From the NCBI GenBank assembly GCA_949357655.1, contig CASHTG010000003.1, forward strand, positions 806,001-870,000: a stretch of DNA of 64,000 bases, in the 5' to 3' direction. The DNA is from Parascedosporium putredinis (taxonomy: Eukaryota > Ascomycota > Sordariomycetes > Microascales > Microascaceae). The position numbers and the translations under genes are program-made. Positions 59,169 through 64,000 of the stretch are shown here, one piece after another; the first letter of the stretch is position 1; every line of letters starts with the position of its first letter. The notes under the pieces are model-generated. The model saw only the letters and a list, made by a program, of their open reading frames with translations, did no database searches and was not told the origin of the DNA.

Positions 59169-62100
59169 TGTGAATGTGCAGCTTCGGCTGAGTAGACGGA
59201 TGTGTTGCTGCGTATACGGTGTCTTTTGGATTGGTGCTGAGCCTGGGAGAGAACTCGTCTCAAGGTGTTGTTCTCGGCAACACAAAGGGAAATGTGGAGA
59301 AAACTGTTGGTGTCTAACCGAGTATATATGTAATCGAGAATACCAGCTCTCTGTGATCTGCCAAGGATTATAGAGCGAATATGGCTTTCTGCTCTCTCTT
59401 TCTCTTTCTCTAGTGTGTAAAAGGTGTCGCAAGATTGCTGTCAAGAACGGACGGTGTAAGAGTGAGGGGGAAGAATCGCGGAGGGTATGGAGAATGACAC
59501 AACACGCCACCCAGGGCAATATTAAAAATGATAATCTATGATTTACAAGGACACAAAGGACACCATGTTCGTCCGAAGAATTGTAAACGCGGCAGAAAAA
59601 GAGAAGAAAAAGAACAGAGGGAAGCGGGATGCGGGCGGAGAGGGCGAGAAGGGACGGGCTGGATCGTTGAAATACGGTAATGGATAGACGTGCCAAGTCG
59701 CGGGCGAAAAGCTGGGCACTTTGCAAAGGTGGAGCAGACCCAAACAAGACGACATGCCGCCTCCCTTCCTGCCACCTTTCGACTGCCGATTTTCTCACAA
59801 GGGAGGACGAAAAGAATATTCAAAAAGTCATACAGGGCAAGGGAAGGGAAAGATCCTGCTCTCCCCAACTCTGTTTCTCGTTTCACGACCCCCTTGCGCA
59901 CCGCCTCCTGGTTACCGGGGATGGAGGTTTGCGGCGCTCAGATGGTCAGACGTGATGCGGCGGATGGACGTCTGGACTCGGGAGGTGGGATGAAACAACG
60001 TCAAAGTTGCCGTTCCGGGGTTCTGATTCGCTGTTGGTTTACACCCGTGCTCCGCCCAAGGGGTCCGGGGCGAAGGGGTTGCCAGATTCCGACGTTTGTC
60101 TCAGATTTCTTGGCTTTCTCTTTAACCAGAAGCAGGGGCTTGCACTCAACCGTCCAAAAAAATACACTACGGGCCAAGTACAAGTACCACTTCAGCAGAG
60201 TTTCTGTGTACAGCGACTTTACGCATTTTCTTGAATGTGCCACGGCCGTTAATTTATTAAGTTCTAGCTACCTGAATTTCAAGCTGTTTAATATCGGAAA
60301 GTAAAGTTGCTCTACAAGAAACCTTAACTCGCGCCTTATTTTGCAAGCCACAACGGCCAAGTAGGAGGTACTTCGGTTTCATGTCCTTGAAGGGGCTGCG
60401 ACCCAAGTGAGCGGGTGCCACATCCTGAGCCGTAATGTGGCTGGTTTTTCCTCCCAGACTGTGGCTGTCAGCAAAGCCCATCTCTTTGGCCTGTCATCAC
60501 CTCAATTACACGACCCCAGACGTCTCTCACACACAAGGTTCAATGTTGCTAGCGCTGCTTGTGGGCATGGAGCCGAGTCAAATTCAAGTCGTAGGCAGTT
60601 TGTCGCCAATCATCTCAATCATCAATTCAGGGACATCAAAATTGTATTATCTCGAGATCTAGGGAGGACTAGCAGACACAATGTCATCGAGTTGACCGCG
60701 CACGAAACCGAGAGATTTCCAATGCTCGAGGAGCAAACCGTTGCCATCAACCCCCAGCTTTTGACAAAGTCTTGCGTAGCCATTTTTGAACAACTGTAGA
60801 AAATGAGGCATCGTCGTGCACTCGAGGTGTAGAATAAGAAAAGCGCCAGTCATCATTCACCCCATGGGGTGTAGATTGGAAGATTTTGATACACACACCC
60901 ATTCCCCATATCAGACGTCCCTTCATCGACGTCCAACATTGAACGAGCACCGAGATGGAAATAAACGTAGGAGCGCCAAGCGAGAGTAGATGGGATCTGC
61001 ACCCTCAAATTCATACTTAGTTTTGACATGTGATGATTTCTTCTTACAGGCTCAGTGGTTTCGTCAGCAGAGGACATGAACGGTTAACTGAATGGGTCCA
61101 TCCATAGATCTATCCATCTATTTACGGATATGTCTGTTAGTGGGTCATAGTTTCGTGAATTCCTGCTTCCTAGTGATCCATAGTGAGTGCCATTAACGAA
61201 TGGTAATGGGCGAACTCATCAGTGGAGCAATTGGCGTGACTGCGGCTCTAAACTCGATATGACCGCAACCCTCGACCTACTATATTGCATGTAATCTGAT
61301 TCATCCTTTCCTTTCAATTGACTTGAACAAGTTGGGATATCTATGATGGCTGACGGTCTACTGCCTCTTCAATCGAGGATATTCGCAATGGGCGATGGAA
61401 CAGTGCTCTTTTCATCCTAGGGAAAGTGAGCATCGGAGGATAGCATCTCGGCACGGCCTCGAATGGCATCGCAGTTGATGATTTTAGACTTCTTGGGGTC
61501 CTGTTTTGAGGGAAACTGCACAAGCTAGACTCTTTTAGATTCCATGTTCACGATAGTCTGCCGGCCATATCCATGTCCTCACGGCGGGTTTCGAGCAGTC
61601 GCCGATATGGATATGCTAGCACCTAGCCATTCTCCCACTCGCTTCCATCCCCTTCTCTCACCTAGAAGCTCTTCTCCCTATCATTGGACAAGCTCCCAAG
61701 TTCTCGGCTATCCTGGCAAGTAGGCTCATGAAAATTATGGCACCAAGAGAGTTAAAATACCTAGATACTTGCTCTTTCTGCTGCGTTGCACAGTAGGAGA
61801 AGCAGAAACCGAGCGCGCCCTCACTTTCGTTCGCTCACTACCGCCCGGCCATCGTGAACCCTGTGACGATGCCGACCCAGTTCCCCAGACCCGACCCAGC
61901 CGGCCCCAGACAGATGTGAAAGCCAGTTTGAGGGAGGATGTCGCCCGATGGCTCCAAATAAGCTTTACAGTTGTCATGAAGCCTTTGATGCCTCAAACCA
62001 GGCCTCTGCCGATCCCAGGCGAGGGTTTGGGCATATATAAAGACGTTCTGGGGAAGTTGATCGTAGGCCCATGGCCGCCTCTTGAACACACGCTTCATCT

Positions 62101-62320
62101 CCATACCTCCGTACCTCCATCTCTTCGCTAGATCAGACGTTTTGCGGACATTTCCATCACAATTCTCTCCGTTCAACCGTCTCTCAAGTTAGTTCAGTCC
62201 TCCATTGCTATCAATATCATTCCGGATTTCAGCGTCATTCATACTAACTCACTGATACAGCTTATTATTCTACCAAAGTATTACTGGCCTGGTCGCGCAT
62301 CGACCAAGACTAGAACATCA
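59169..62320. other. 3.1-kb region without supported genes
   Basis: SET-gene promoter on the left and the upstream region of the last gene on the right. TATATAA at 62034-62040 lies about 280 bp before the proposed ATG at 62321. A GTTAGT...ACAG pair at about 62,188-62,260 could be a leader intron. Otherwise nothing was seen. Confidence 0.45.
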
Positions 62321-64000
62321 ATGTCGCCGTGCAAGCGAACCAGGCTCAACGGCCCAAACTATCGGCCAAGACCACGATTCCCGGGACTACAATCCCCAGG
62401 AGTACAATCCCCGGGAGTACAGCCCCGATGATTCACCCCCACTGGTACAAGCCCCAATAGTACACCCCTGGGGTTCAACCTACAATGGGCAATTCTACCT
62501 TTAGGCTGGGCCCCAATTACAATTTCATGAACCCCAATGTACAGGCATTGGCCTTTACAATGGCGCCTGCTCAGGCCACTACCCCGGCCTTTAGCACCAC
62601 ACATTTCCAGCACGGCGGGTCGTTCCTCTTCCAGCACCAGACTTCCCTGACCTACGACCAGCCGCCGCAACAGCCTCGCTTCCCTCCCGGAAACTTGGCG
62701 CTGCCAGCCGGAATTCAGACAAGTTTCCCTCAGCAGTCTCCTGAGATCTCCGAACTGACGAGAACATGGGACAGCTGGGTATACGGGAATATGCTTGTGG
62801 ACTGGTATCCAACCGCGGCACCCGAGCGCATCAAGTATTCGGAAATTATGCTTAATGCATTCAAAGTCAGGAAGGCTGCCGACCTGGCCCAGTATAAAAA
62901 TTCGCTCAAGGCTGGTCTCACGGCCCTCTTGGCCCATAAGCCTGTCGACGTCGGGCCAGAAGACACTCTGGCCAACCTGTCCGAACTTACGGAACAAGTA
63001 CGGCAGCGAATCCAGGCGGCCACCGGCGGACAGCCTCTAGACCACCAGAACATCGCAGACATCCCCGAAGCCGTCTTGAATTCGATCGTCTCCGAGCGCT
63101 GCGCGCGTTATGGAGAAGTGATGCTTCCGCTCACTGTGACTTTCGGCCCGGTCAGGTATACCAAGGCCATGGTCGTCTCCATGGGCAAGCGCCAGCTACT
63201 CGTCGCCAGTAAAGTAGAGGAAGAGCCCCTTACTTGGGCCACAGGGGAGGAGACTACGTCTTTGCTTACTCCAGCATGCACAATACTAAACAGGACGAAC
63301 GATGCCGCTTCCGTTACGAAGGCCAGGTCCCTCGCCCGCAAAGAGAATACCGCGCAAGGCTTGCAGTCGTCCGGAACACGGTATTCCACATGCTTGCCAG
63401 GCTTCTCGCATTCGTCCACCCCGGCCTCGAGAATATCCTGCCTGTCATGCAAGAAGCGAGGACCGAATCGATCCACACCCTGAGGCAGTGCTACGAGTCA
63501 GCATTCCCTTCTCCCTACCAGCCGAGCCAAGAGCTCCGCGATTTCATCACCGCCAAGGTCATGGAGACAGAGGCCACAGTAGAGCTTGCGTGGCTCTTGG
63601 TCCAGGTAGACCAGGACACGCATACCGTGGACGACCACGCCTTCACCGCCATTCTCACAAAGCTCACCCAAAAGCCACTGAGGGATCTGGCCAACTGCTA
63701 TCACCATCGCCAAAAGACGGCGGCGGAGAAGATCTTATTCGAGGAGTGCGAGTACAATGATAGGGTGGCCGTGTACAAAAATGGGAAAGTAAGTTTGCGA
63801 CCCCCTGCCTCCTCCCGCACATTTGTCTTGCCCCCTGCTGCTGCGTTTTCGCAATTGATTTTGGGATCCCTTGATTGTTCTTGGGTTTCCCCGTGACGCG
63901 ACGTCGTGAGTGGATTCCAAGAGGCGCCAAAAGACGTGTCGTCGGAATTTCCACGGCAAATCCCGTCGTGCCATTCTCGCATCTCGAGCTTTGGCCAATG
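62321..64000 (+). CDS. Unrecognised protein, 5' part (cut by right edge)
   Basis: I do not recognise this gene. The proposed ATG at 62321 (MSPCKRTRLNGPNYRPRPRF) leads into three PG(L/V)Q(S/P)P repeats encoded by 15-bp repeats. After at least one frame change the main frame from about 62,476 continues (STFRLGPNYNFMNPN). It is Gln/Pro-rich to about 62,740, then helical and better conserved in character (WDSWVYGNMLVDWYP, LNSIVSERCARYGEVMLP, VTFGPVRYTKAMVVSMGKRQ). One base is missing at the C-run 63226-63229, after which a second frame carries GGDYVFAYSSMHNTKQDE and RNTVFHMLARLLAF to an apparent splice donor GTAAGT at 63789. A basic stretch near 63,925-64,000 may be the next exon. The ATG at 62485 is a later alternative start. 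Confidence is in coding potential only. Confidence 0.6.
62381..62425 (+). repeat. 15-bp tandem repeat x3 near the start of the last gene
   Basis: Three imperfect copies of CCGGGAGTACAATCC, in frame with the proposed start and encoding Pro-Gly-Leu/Val-Gln-Ser/Pro units. Confidence 0.8.

Overview
The window looks like nuclear DNA of a filamentous ascomycete (Pezizomycotina, most probably Sordariomycetes). Genes are protein-coding, G/C-rich at third codon positions, and interrupted by short spliceosomal introns (63-280 nt, GTAAGT/GTATGT donors, YAG acceptors). They sit on both strands with long T/C-rich leaders. Several products (BRF1, SEC11, IML2, SEM1, SSF1, RRP3, PGK) have recognisable fungal-type sequences. 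I saw no rRNA, tRNA, CRISPR or intact transposon.

Layout, left to right. 1-665: 3' end of cytosolic tyrosyl-tRNA synthetase. 2159-3063: Mpv17/PMP22 membrane protein. 4162-4865: signal peptidase subunit SEC11. 5378-7676 (-): Pol III factor BRF1. 8623-9637 (-): RNase Z-like metallo-hydrolase. 11846-15833: large secreted protein made of three tandem copies of an unrecognised module, flanked by A/T-richer gene-poor DNA. 17192-17931: DUF1349 protein. 18846-21728 (-): alpha/beta hydrolase with a long disordered N-terminus. 21729-27608: gene-poor, repeat-bearing stretch. 27609-29991 (-): IML2. 32759-33310: SEM1, tail-to-tail with PGK1 at 33820-35416 (-). 36938-38328 (-) and 38735-40271 (+): divergent ribosome-biogenesis pair SSF1/RRP3. 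40685-43301 (-): kinesin-6-like motor. 47566-49568: acidic fungal protein with a long leader. 52480-53544 (-): BTB protein. 57405-59168 (-): SET-domain protein with a signal peptide. 62321 to the right edge: unrecognised gene, cut by the window.

An overriding technical feature is that about 42 single-base reading-frame breaks, nearly all at short C/G runs, interrupt 15 of the 18 genes, including essential single-copy ones (BRF1, PGK, SSF1, RRP3, TyrRS, SEM1). The reading always continues in another frame with normal family conservation. I read these as base-calling or assembly errors, not pseudogenes, so gene spans here run across them. The only non-indel lesion I found is an in-frame TAG at 14990-14992 in the tri-modular protein.

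Most genes are unrelated housekeeping functions (translation, Pol III transcription, secretion, glycolysis, proteasome, ribosome assembly, mitosis). The only functional pairing visible is SSF1/RRP3, which share one 406-bp promoter region. The best candidate for something undescribed is the tri-modular secreted protein.
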